Shown here in pieces: positions 1 through 11,000 of a stretch of 64,000 nt of DNA. Below the pieces are notes generated by a model. It had not been told where the DNA came from. It worked only from the letters and a program-made list of their open reading frames with translations, and searched no databases. Where the stretch lies: NCBI RefSeq assembly GCF_022458985.1, contig NC_061774.1, positions 8,174,616-8,238,615 of the forward strand. Reading direction: 5' to 3'. Each line of letters starts with the position of its first letter. Positions within the stretch are counted from its first letter, which is position 1. The stretch is from Mugil cephalus. Its lineage: Eukaryota; Chordata; Actinopteri; Mugiliformes; Mugilidae. The translations under genes and the position numbers were made by a program.

Positions 1-204
1 TGTACTTTAAACTTGAAACTTGAAACTCTTCAAAAAACTTCAAAAACAAAATATGTCGTTTGAGTGTATTGGCTGTCAGGTTGTCTCGAATGGCTCTAAT
101 GTCACACAACCTGGCATTAAAGCAGCTCTTAATACAACAAGATAAAATGAAGGGATAATGCAGAAAAGCTCCGTGTTGAAATCTGATCATTTTGTCTCGT
201 GCAG

Positions 205-455
205 CTGAAGACGAGTCAGAGGAGGAGGCCACGTCTGTGGAGGATGCCAAGGAGCCGAGGGATTCAGGCTGTTTCGAGAGCTCTGAGAACCTGGAGAGTG
301 GACGTGAGGAGCCAAAGGCGGAGAAGGAGACAAACAAAGAGACAGAGAAACATGAGCAGGAGTCAGAACAGAATGAGGAGAATCCTGAGACAGATCAGCA
401 GGTTGATGCTGTGAAGGAGCAGCTGGAGGAGCTGACGTTGGACGAAGGCTCCTGA
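205..455 (+). CDS. sash3: SASH3 (SLY1 adaptor), last coding exon, partial
   Basis: This is the C-terminal exon of a gene whose other exons lie left of the window. A pyrimidine-containing acceptor ends at 204, the first two exon bases complete a split codon, and the frame stays open to TGA at 453-455. The peptide is very acidic (Glu/Asp/Lys/Gln) and contains PRDSGCFESSENLESGR. Human SASH3, as I remember it, ends with a closely similar PRDSGCFE...SGR segment followed by EQL..L.L, and this exon ends EQLEELTLDE. SASH3 is a SAM- and SH3-domain adaptor of lymphocytes, in cytoplasm and nucleus. Only the disordered tail is here and no SH3 or SAM domain is visible. In human, SASH3 and ZDHHC9 are adjacent and convergent, exactly as here, which supports the name. 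The acidic stretch after the conserved motif is longer than in human. Confidence 0.82.
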
Positions 456-882
456 GAAGTGACGGAAAAAATACTTGTTTCAAACTGTGGCCGCAGGTTT
501 AAAATCTCTCTTCATGCTAAGAGAGGACGGACTGTAACAATCACATTTTTAAAACTGTATGAACACGAAGGTGTTTTCAGTTTGCTTGCACTGTTGAGCA
601 AGCAGCACAGGATGTTTTCATCTCTCACTGCTGGGTACTTTTATCCTTTTGAATGAACATGATGTTATTGTCTGAATTGTGTTGTTGTTTTACATTAAGT
701 GTCATGTGATGTGTCAGATTATGAAGCGTTTAAAAGCAGTCTTTCTCTTTAATGTCGCCTTGTCATTCTGTGTGGTCTTACAAATACAAGAATGTAAAAT
801 ATTTTTCATGTAACTTGATAATGGCTTAAACTTGTTAAGAGTTGAAATGATTTGTATGTGTTGTAAATAGAACTGCAATAAA
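456..882 (+). other. sash3: sash3 3' untranslated region with poly(A) signal
   Basis: Noncoding, T-rich sequence follows the sash3 stop. A canonical AATAAA lies at 877-882 with T/G-rich sequence just before and after it, so cleavage probably falls near 895-905. No conserved reading frame is visible. Confidence 0.65.
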
Positions 883-2051
883 AGTAATTCTTGAAAGTAA
901 AAAGTGGTTATTATTACAGGTATCTTAAATCTGGTTCAGTCCTGGATAATTCATTCCTGGCTGTTGGATGACATGAAATGAACTTGAGGTCAATGTGCTA
1001 ACTGTTTGCCCAGATGTTTCTGCAACATCTCAGCCTTTGTCAGCAAGTGGAGATTGTCCAGTTGCTGTGGCAACAGCTGTGAAATCGCTATGACAACACA
1101 AATCCAGATGCAAACTGTGACTGCGGGAGACAGAAAAAGATGCAAGATTCAAGAATCGTTTATTGTCATTATGTGTGTACAATTTTGGCTGATGAAATAA
1201 AAATAGAGTTGTATAGATATTAACATATAAGTACGTCATTATGGTGGCCCTGGTGGAGCTTTTACTCCGCAGCTTCTCTAAGGTCATGAAGATGAGTTTA
1301 TATAGCCTGAACCCTGGGGGCTTTGCATCATCAGATACTAGTTTATTTTATGTGGAACACAAGTGAATCACATTAAGACAGAGTGTAAAAGAAAAGCAGC
1401 ACTGAAAATGCTTACAACATAAAAGATAGGAGTAGAAAAGTTTAATATTTAATGTAATTACTAAAGGCCACAGAAAGTTCCACGATAATCAAATAAAATA
1501 CTAATGAAGATGAGGTGGTGAAGCAGTGTGATTTTCTTTTCTTTTTCTTTTTTTTATCCCAGCTGGGAAAGAGTCATTATTACGAGCTGTGGTACTCTTG
1601 TACTTTAGCTCAGTGGTGCTTTGAGCTTTTACTTGTTCAGTGGCTCAGTTTGAGAATTTAGCAATTGACAGGCAAACGGCTACTTTTCAGGTATTTTTTA
1701 TTATCTGAGGGATTTATGTTAAATTAACCAAAATGTAGGATGCTTTTCCTTCTTCCTTCTCATGTTTAAAATAATACTTGGATACTTCTTCTTTGCTTTC
1801 TAGCTGACTGTCAGATGAGAGCTAGCAGCTAGTTAGCTTAGCATAGCATTAAGACAGGAAATGGAAGACACTGTACAATCACTGCACTGAACCACTGAAC
1901 ACAATTTACTAACAAATGGAAATAGAATTTCTAAAAGCTTTGCTGGTAGGATGAGCAAACACCAGACATGCTAGCTGTTTCCCTCAGCTTGCAGTCTTTA
2001 TGCAAAGCTAACTGTCTGTCCTTTATAACTTCATATTAATGCCTCGTGGTC
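883..2051. other. Intergenic, with degraded dispersed repeat
   Basis: No gene is seen. Around 1147-1175 there is a TTTATTGTCATT-type motif common at the ends of old fish retroelements. From about 1790 to 2035 there is a degraded copy of a very common percomorph repeat, recognised by GTTAGCTTAGCATAGCATTA and an AGACAGGAAATGG block. A second copy lies at 6745-7065. Confidence 0.45.
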
Positions 2052-2331
2052 CAGAGCCGTATATTAAAGAGAGTCTGGCCAACTCAAATCATGGTCACCA
2101 TGTTAAATACATCGGAGGGAAGACTCTACAGTGTAACCCTACGGGACGGATGTGTTATGTTGAAATAAATCGCTTATTTTCGCCATTTCCGGGCCTAGCC
2201 ACGTATTGCCAATGTCTGTTAAAGGTCCTCACTTAAATATCCCAGTGTCTACTTACTTTAAATATCTTAAATGAGCCTGTAAACATGCTTTGTAGCCTAA
2301 TCGCCTCATCAGTCTCTAATATACGGCTCTG
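2052..2331. mobile_element. Miniature inverted-repeat transposon, 280 bp
   Basis: The two ends are inverted copies. The left end reads CAGAGCCGTATATTAAAGAG and the right end, on the opposite strand, reads CAGAGCCGTATATTAGAGAC. The interior has no coding capacity, so this is a nonautonomous DNA transposon. I did not find a convincing target-site duplication, so the superfamily is left open. Confidence 0.7.
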
Positions 2332-4869
2332 ATGGGGATGTGTTTACAGCGCCATCTTGTGGTATTCCCAAGAAACTGCTGACTTTTTGAGTTCATATAT
2401 AGTTCATACATCGCACTTTAGCTGTATGGAGGTTTATATGTATCACAACGTGGCATAGCCATACCAATTTATGAATCATGACCTTTTCACCAACTCATTT
2501 TAGTTCAAGGGCCAGTAAGATAACAGCATAATAACTTAGAAGTAATAACAACTCCAGATTTTTTTCATTTGTTTTAGTGCACAGAGGAAAAAGGGAGTAA
2601 CTTTCTTAAGAAAAATAAGTGTAATTTGAGCACATTGCTATCTGCTGTTTAGGTCTGAGTCACAGTGTATCTAAAATTAGGGATAGCAGTTATTTTCATT
2701 GAATAATTGCAGCCTTCTATGTAATTTTCACACGCGATTAGACCCGCTGGCAGGCCGCTTTTATCCCACGGGACGTATGGTTGACACCTGTGAGTAATGA
2801 GGTTGCGAAAACCACAAGACTCTCCTAGTGAACAGGGTAAACCATTAACAGCTCTTCTCTGGCTTTGATTTTTGTGCTGAATCTCACATCCAGATTTAGA
2901 TTGTGTCAACATTTGTCCTGAAAAACAGTGGGCAAGGAGGCGAAAACAAACTGTAGCTGTGCAACAGCAAGGCAGCTTTACCATGAGACATGACCAAAAC
3001 TACAAAGAGACCACGGTGTTGTTCTCGTAAATCCTAAATGTATGTCAAAGAGGTGCGCTACAAGACGTCGGAAAACCACAGGACATCATGAAAGTCACAA
3101 TGGTGGCAGAAGAAAAACCACACACAGAGTTATCAAACAGCCTGACCTACTTTAGATGATATCTCGTTCAGGAGGAGTCGTCCAAGTCCAAGTTCTTATG
3201 AATGCATGAAGGTCTACAGAGAGTAATGGCTAAAGCTGATGTCCTCATCTGAGACAGGACTGTTATATTAAAACACCTTTTTTTCTCTTTAGTGTACCTA
3301 ATATTTTGAGCGTATTTTGACCTCCACAAATAACTCAGAGGAAGTCCTTCTACGTGCTGCATCTAAATCACTAACAGAGTGAAATCAGCTATACTCAGAT
3401 TCAGAGAGAGCTGTAGGACATTTTGCAAATGTGGATGCAAATGTTTCCACCAGTTTGTCTACATGAAAAGTGACCATAGGCTACTTGAGTGCTTAGGCAT
3501 GTAGCTCCCAGTGGAGCGTAGGCTACTGGAGTCCATAATGTAAAAAAATAAATAAAATAAAATAAAACACTTGCAGCAATGACTCCACAGCTACAGACTC
3601 CTACTCCTACTCAAGGGATATGACTTCACCAGCATCCACAGACCAGACGAGGATGTTCTCACTGCGGACACCATCCAGGAAAATAGTAGGTAAAAGACTG
3701 TTCAGGAGATTATAGATTGGTAGGATAAACAGCCACACACAAACGTCCATTATACACACTGCAATAAACAAACAATAAGATAAACACGTAAGACTAGAGA
3801 TAAAGATGAGTTAAACCATAGATACTTCCTGTCCTCGGTGTGATCAGGATGACACCACAGGCAGAGGTTTTATCAGGTGGAGAAAGAGTTTCCTCTGTTG
3901 ACAATTGCCCGTCCTCTAATGAACACCCTCTAGGCGTTTTTCCATCTATCTGTTGAAGATGTTAATACACCTGGTGACCAGCAGAGGGCGGGAAATTTCC
4001 TATGAAGTTGAAATGTGTTTCCAGTGAAGGTTGTTAAGAGAGCTGCTCCAGTACAGTAAGCAGCCACACGAAGAACAGTGACTATGTCTCTGATTAACCT
4101 GTTGGTGCTTGGAGAGATCTGTTATCATCCAACTCTGTTCCAGTCTTCAAATCCAGACCATCATTACTGATATGTTCATATCCTTCTGCCTTTTCTGCCT
4201 TGATTGTTTTTCCACAGAAGGAGGAAGATGAGGAAGAGACAATCAGCACTAAGTGCCCCCTGGGTAATGTAGTATAAATGTTTTTATGAACTGAGAGGAG
4301 AGGATGCAGATTGTTTCTGAGAACTCTCTGTACGCTAGAGGAAGAAACTGTTTAGTGTACCAATGAGTGATGAGCAGCACACTCTGCACTCAAATGTACA
4401 ACTGCTGCTGCTTACCTGTGTACCACTCATTGTCATTGTTTGCATATCAAATACATGCTGTTCTTTGGTAGTATTAGGATAGTTGTTCTCTTTGTGTAAC
4501 ATTCGATCATTTGAATGTTTGAGTTGTCAATTTGTTCTTGTGTGTAGGTTTATGTCACTGTAAACTGTGTCCTCACATTTATTTGGGTGGTTTCTAGTCA
4601 GATTATTATCAGGAAGGTATAAAGTTAGTCCTCTCTTTCTGGAGAAAAATGGAATTGAGCAATAAACTGGCAGTGCTACAACTGCTAGCATGGCTAAAGC
4701 AATTGCAAAATGTAAGTGAAAAGTTCACCATGAAGCAAACGTTCGTGTTTCATTGCGAGTCTTCCTCCATTTCCAGAATTTTGAAACACAACCTCTGAGT
4801 TTCTTAAAGCACCAACTCCTACTGAAAGAAATCTTCTTTTAAAAGACAAGTTATAATAATACAAGGTTG
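2332..4869. other. Intergenic sequence between convergent sash3 and zdhhc9
   Basis: Unique-looking A/T-rich DNA with no supported gene. The open frames on either strand are short, lack splice context and match nothing I recognise. Confidence 0.5.
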
Positions 4870-6511
4870 TTTATTTACCAGTCACATTGATCATGTAAAA
4901 AGAAGTGAATGAAACCGAATGAAATACATATAATCACAGTGCTGATACTAAACAAAGTGAACATAAATAAGCGTTCCATCAATGGTATAGTAGTACTGTA
5001 TCTGTATACATAATACAGTGTAATAGACTGATCAGAGCATTCAGGTCTGATGACGGGTTTAACACAGGAATCAAATACAAGAGTTCACCTGGGTCGCTCT
5101 ACAGTCTGAAAACCTTCAGCTCAAAATTAAAAAGTTCATCCGCCCGTTCAAAGTCTGCTCAGAAACACAAACGTCCCTTTTTATCGAATATCAACAACAA
5201 ACATTCTTGGTTTCTCTGTGATGGTGAAGCAAATGGATCAAAGACACAAAAAATGTCTTTGAATACTTTGAATCGAGTACATCTTTAAAAACTGGGTCCG
5301 ATTAAGTCGTTCGTACTGGAACATTTGTTGAAAAGTTTTCCAAACAAACATTCAGTTATTACGCAGAAACCAATACCGCGCCAACTGTAGAGCTGGAAAG
5401 TGACTGGCAGCAAAGTTACGGTCAATTGTTTGCTTCAATTTCCAATTTTTAAAATGTAAACATTTCCTGAATTTATGATAAAAAATCAAATATGTGTGGG
5501 TTTTGAATATGAATACACCAACTTTCCTCTGTTTTCTGACCAAAACAAATCCTCCACAGATGAATAAATCATAAAACATTTGTAAGCTTCACACTTAGAT
5601 TCATCTCTCATTATCTAATAGTGTCTGATATCCATCTTTAAATGACATTAAATCCTCACTGAACAACAATCCCTGGATCCTCAACTCTTGATTGTAAAGT
5701 ATATTTTTAGGGGATTAAGGAGAAACTCTGAGCGTTCTCATAATAAATCATCTTGGGCAGATTTCAGATACAATACTAGCATTGCTACACAACTATATTT
5801 CACAAGCACAAACTCTGTCTCGCATACAGCACAATCACTAGTACAAACTCTCGCTATCAGCTAACATCATTTAAATACTAAGAATTAGCCGGACTTTCTC
5901 TTGTTCTTCTGTGTGGACGCTTCTCTCCCCTCAGGCAACCACTGCAAGCAAAAGATCATAAAATAAAAAAAAAAATAAAAAAATGTGCGAACTTCTTTCT
6001 TTATTCTCTGCGATAATGAGTCGGCTGCAGGGGAAGCTGCCCGGGCCGTGGGCGATGCAACCATCGCAGCAAAGGAGAGTTAGATATGAGAGAGAGGCAG
6101 AAGACGGCAGGAAGAGAGAGGACTCTGAGGAAGATCAGCTGTTGTGATTTGCAGGAAGAGATGCTCACAGGCTGAATAATTAACTCTGGCTGCACATGCT
6201 CCTGTCATTTATCCTCACTAATCAGTACATTTACACCCACTGAAACACATTTACAATTAAATAACTTCATAGATTTTTTTTCTTTTTTTTTTTTTTGCTT
6301 CATAAGATCTATTTCAGTGGTTCTCAGCCTTTAGGACGTACAACCTCTTGAAACGTAGCAACGTCTACTCCCCACAGGTTGCTACCAGTTTCAACCAAAG
6401 AGTGATTGTTCCTTCTCACATTTGATTTATAATTAAGTCTGGAGGAAAATTCATTTCTTTCTATTAGCAAGCAAAAAACTTGTGTTTTTCCATTGTCCCT
6501 TTAATGTTTAA

Positions 6512-6730
6512 CCCTCCTATTATCTTTGGGGCCAATTTGACCCCATTCAATTTTTAACGTCTCTAAATATATTATTAACATCTTTTGTTTTTTTGGCTCC
6601 ATATTTAATTCCTTTTCTTATTTAATGGGGACACTGATACAGACAATGGCCCCGATGTAATATAAGTCATTGTTCCTGATAATTATTGTTCCTGACACCA
6701 ATGATAAAAAAAATGAAGGTAATAGGAGGG
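6512..6730. mobile_element. TTAA-flanked miniature transposon (piggyBac-like)
   Basis: A 219-bp element lies between two TTAA tetranucleotides (6508-6511 and 6731-6734). Its ends are inverted repeats: CCCTCCTATTATCTTTG on the left and CCCTCCTATTACCTTCAT read from the right on the other strand. TTAA targets and CCC ends are the signature of piggyBac-type transposons. There is no reading frame inside, so it is nonautonomous. Confidence 0.75.
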
Positions 6731-6744
6731 TTAAAACAACACTT

Positions 6745-7065
6745 CCTTTCTTTCTTGCGAGAGGTTAGATGAGGGCTAGTATCTAGTTAGCTTAGCATGC
6801 AGACATGAAATGGGTTAAATAAAACTACTACTATCTCAATACCGCTCAATAGTTATTGAGTCACATCTTGTTTGTGTGCAAAGAATATAATGTAGCTTTG
6901 TCCAGGTTAGCTGTGTCCCCTGTTTGCTATCTGTATGCTAAGCTAACTTTTATATGAAGCTAGCTTCATATAAAATGGACAGACAAGAACGGTGCCAATC
7001 TACTCATCCAACACACTGCAAGAAATTGAATAAAATTTGTTTCATAAAATGTCGAACTATTCCTT
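6745..7065. repeat. Dispersed percomorph repeat copy
   Basis: Recognisable blocks are a CTTTCTTGCGAGAGGTTAGA start, AGTTAGCTTAGCATGCAGAC in the middle, and AAAATGTCGAACTATTCCTT at the end. This set is characteristic of a short repeat found thousands of times in percomorph genomes. The copy is diverged and contains a perfect 28-bp palindrome at 6948-6975. Confidence 0.6.
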
Positions 7066-8044
7066 TAATAATCAAACATCACTTCACAGTTAACTGGACT
7101 GATTTCTGTAGAAATTCTCATCCAACATTACCTGCTTGAAGCGCGTCTCTGTTGGTGGACCTCGGTTGCTACACATGGTGCAACTATCACGATAAGGCAC
7201 TGTTACTACGAGTGTCTACGCTCATCAGGCCTTTCCTCACAGACACAGAGGCTGAACATCACCTGGATACAAGACTTTCACTGTGTTTGAAAGCACAATA
7301 TGTCCTCGATTATAGAAAAAATGGAAGGACAGCCATTGGTCTGCATCAGATCACATAAAAACAAAAGAAAAAAAAGATGTGGCAACGGTTCTGAATGCAG
7401 CAGTATCAGAATACAAGGTAGACGTTGCCTTAGGATTTCTCAGCGGAGGATATGTCCACTTCCTGCCTGGACGTTGTGTATGAAGCCTTTTTATCCACAC
7501 TCTTCAAAAAGCTGCTCGTCCAGCCTTCTGTAGGTTTGCATAGGACATGTAATGTATGCACAACATAAACTGACGGTGGACACTCATGTCCAGAAGTGTT
7601 ACCTTGTGAGTTTGCCAGACACTTGCAGGGAGTATATTTGAACAGGCCTCTCACAACCACTGTCTTTATACAATTTTAAATAAGAACAAATGTATTAGTG
7701 ACAATCAGAGCAAGGTTGTCGTATGCTTGGGGAGTTTTTGTTCTGCAAGTCGTTCAGCAGCTTCTCTCCTGTGTGTCTTTTCCATGCAGTGTTCAGGAGA
7801 CAGGAAGCTGCTAATCACTCCTCCTCCTGCAGGAGGAAGTGTCAGTCAGACAGATCTGCAGCTGCCGGTGAGAATAGGATGGAAGAGGAAGAGCTGCAGC
7901 AAAAACCTTCATCTTCTGGGGGAATGGAGTCAGAGAATAACTGAGTCACCCGCACAGTAATCAGACATTGATTATTAATGGTTCAGTTCCTGACCAGGCA
8001 GGATGCAGGAGGAGTGGCTCTGATGAGAGCCGCCCCCAGTGAAG

Positions 8045-11000
8045 CTAATGGGTCTTGTCCTTGACAACGGATGTCTCTGCATCAGTCTCGGGCGAAGCCA
8101 GGGGTGGGATCTTCGTATCCGGAGGGTGCTCCTCATTGGGGGAGGGGCTCTTCTCTGCTGGGGTGGCAATGCCCGGCTTGGCTTCATCAGGTGTGTGCTC
8201 ATTGGGGATGAGTGGAGCTGTGGTTTTCTGTGGACAGAGGACAGCATGATGAAAATACACTGATGGACAGAATCACTCTATATCTGAAAGGTACAAACCT
8301 GCAATGAATTCTGAAGGCTAATTCAGAGAAGAGGTGATTAGCCTTCTGACACCCTGCATCCTCATATTAAGTTTGAGGTTTTATCGCAGCTTATTTTACT
8401 TCAGTTAAACCGGTTGTCCTCATTAGTGGACGCTTTAGTCTGCAAACTAGGGATGGCAAACGGTCAATACACTAGTTGGTGTGCATGATAGCGGATTCAT
8501 TCTACAATCACAGGACAGAATTTCACTGGATTTTAGGGTTGAAAATTATTTACATTTCTAGTTTGATATAATGTGCAAATTTTCTCAATAGCAATTAGCT
8601 CCAATGTCACTTATTAGCAAGTACTCATTGGGACTTCAATTGTTCTCGCTTTGTTCAGCCATGTTCAGACATTAAAATACACAGATACAGATTTTGTCAC
8701 ACATTGGGTGACTTTATATTAACAATAGTTATATAAATAATGAAATAATCCCAGTGTCCACATATGAGGACATTGTTTTTTTTGCAAAACCTACTACTAC
8801 TTCATGTTCAATGATGAGTTTTTTTTTTAGTTTTTATACATCTTAGGTCCTACTGATTCCAAAAAACCCAGACATAATAAAAGCTCGGGTCTCAGGAGGT
8901 TAAACAACAGAGCGACTTTTAGCAGCCACTGGATGACGCTAAAGTAACAAATGAAATTAAAATGAAACAGCAGCTGTCAAGAGATTAAGTGGACTAAAAG
9001 GCCTCAAAGGACTGAGTTCAGCTCAGTGCTACAAACATGCGGTTTATTGTGTTCTCACCATTTTTTGAGACTATCTCACTTTAAACCTGGTGTAAAAAAA
9101 AAAAGAAGAAAAGAAATTTTTAAATCTTTCAGACGAAAACCTAACAGCCTGATTGATATTGATGTTTTATTATTAATTTCAAGTGCATACTTTAAATTGG
9201 GTAGATTTCCTGTTCCCTTTTGCCACCACAGCATATATGGAGCCACAATATGTGCTTTATTGTCGAGTGTGTGATGATCTCGGACAACCAAAAACATCTG
9301 CTCAGCAGTAATGGTTTTATATGAGGTATGAAATCATGTATTTACTTAATTAGATCCAAGGCAGTAAAATGACAAGAGCCTCAGAATGTGATGGGAGGAT
9401 TATTATTATTACAGTCACTATATTTGCCCAAAGCAATCAGGCAATCTAAAATTATTAATATTCCTAATCTTGTATGGTGATTAAACATTAAAGTGAGCAT
9501 TACTGCTAATAGACACATTTCTTTAATATCAACACACAACAATATGAAAAGGTAGTCATTGCACAAAAGGCTAATGAAGTCAACTAACTACGTTCTTATC
9601 TGCTTCGTATTTATTATTCTGTGCTTTGCAGCCTCCATTCAGTGCGTGTGGAGGAGGACGCTACAGCGTGTTCGTGTGTCCTCACCGTGGTTTGTGGCGC
9701 TGGGTTGTTAAAGGAGGAGGGAGCAGAGCCAGCTCCAGAAATGTGTGGATCCTCCTGCATCAGTCCTCTTCTGTCCAAGACGCTGGAGGACGAGACAAAT
9801 AAATCAGTACCAGCTGCGTCCTGCTCGTTACTCACCAGAAAGAGGCGACAGACAAATCTAAAGTCTAATCTGTCACCGACACACAACTCACTGACAACAG
9901 CAGGAAGAAAATCGAGACATAAAACTTAGCACAAAAAAACAGGACGGGAAAGATTTACCAGAAAATCAATCAACTAGTTGTGTATGGGCTGTTACCTGGG
10001 GTACGCCGGGCCACACAGCACCTCACAGCAGTTTTTGATGATGTTCTTGTGGCTGTAAGGGTTCTGGACTCTGTTCTTCCCCGACCAGGATCCTTTAATC
10101 TGCGGAACACAAAACGTAGCACAACTTCAACAAAGCATCAAAGAACGTCTCAAACACACGCTGACTCGCCTAAAATCTCACTCAGTTCTACTTTATAACA
10201 TTTTTCCTTATAGCTTATCCCTTATTCAAAAGCGTGGCTCCATTTTTAGATGTTACACGGACAGGATAGTAGGACAGTTTGACCTACTAAAATCCATCCA
10301 GTCAGGATTTAATGGTTCCTGGTTTCATGGGTGATATGTGGCAGCGCCACTTTGATTATTCATTGACACATCTGTGAATTCACACAAAGATTTTGCCCTA
10401 AAATAAAGTAATTATAAGGTAAACAGCAGAAACATAAGTCATTTAAATTACCAGACTGAACTGTGCTTAAAATCTATTTGAAACGTATTTCAAAAAATAT
10501 GGATCATTTTAATAAAGTCAGGATGAGAAGAAACTTCCTTCCTTTCGTTTGATTTGCGTGCATCTATATTTGCAACGTCTCACAGTACACAGTTTGCACC
10601 GACTGACCCTCCTTCTTTGTTTTAGCTGCTGCAGATGTAGGTCACTGAGTGCCTCTGTGTGTCTAGCTGTGCTGGAGAACGTGTGCGACACAGTTAACAG
10701 AGCAGCTATAAAACTCAAGGTGCCTTCCCTTTTTTCATCTTCTTCCCCTGTTTTTTTTTTTTTTATCTCCCCCCTTTACCCCTCTCTCCATCTCCCCCCT
10801 TCTGCTCTTCCACAGCAGTGCTCTGGCGACGTGCCCGGCCCCTCCAGGTATCGATGCATCTATTATTAGCCCAATCACAGATATTGAAACAGCCAGGCTG
10901 ACAACCATTGTTTCAACTCCTGGAGCATCATTAGACAGTAGGTGCACGCTGCAGCGCCTCATTACGGACTGAACAGAGGGGGGAAAAAAAATAAAAATGA

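Larger units (their letters stand above)
4870..8044 (-). other. zdhhc9: zdhhc9 3' untranslated / downstream region
   Basis: This lies directly downstream of the zdhhc9 stop on the minus strand. Candidate minus-strand poly(A) signals (AATAAA) lie at 6005-6000 and 4875-4870. Which is used cannot be told from sequence. The stretch contains a TTAA-flanked miniature transposon (6512-6730), a repeat copy (6745-7065) and three exon-like segments discussed in the findings. Confidence 0.4.

Noticed and set aside
7788..7870. Plus-strand exon-like segment (TTTTCCATGCAG acceptor, GTGAGA donor)
   Set aside because: No partner exon with matching phase and a recognisable peptide was found on the plus strand; probably chance.
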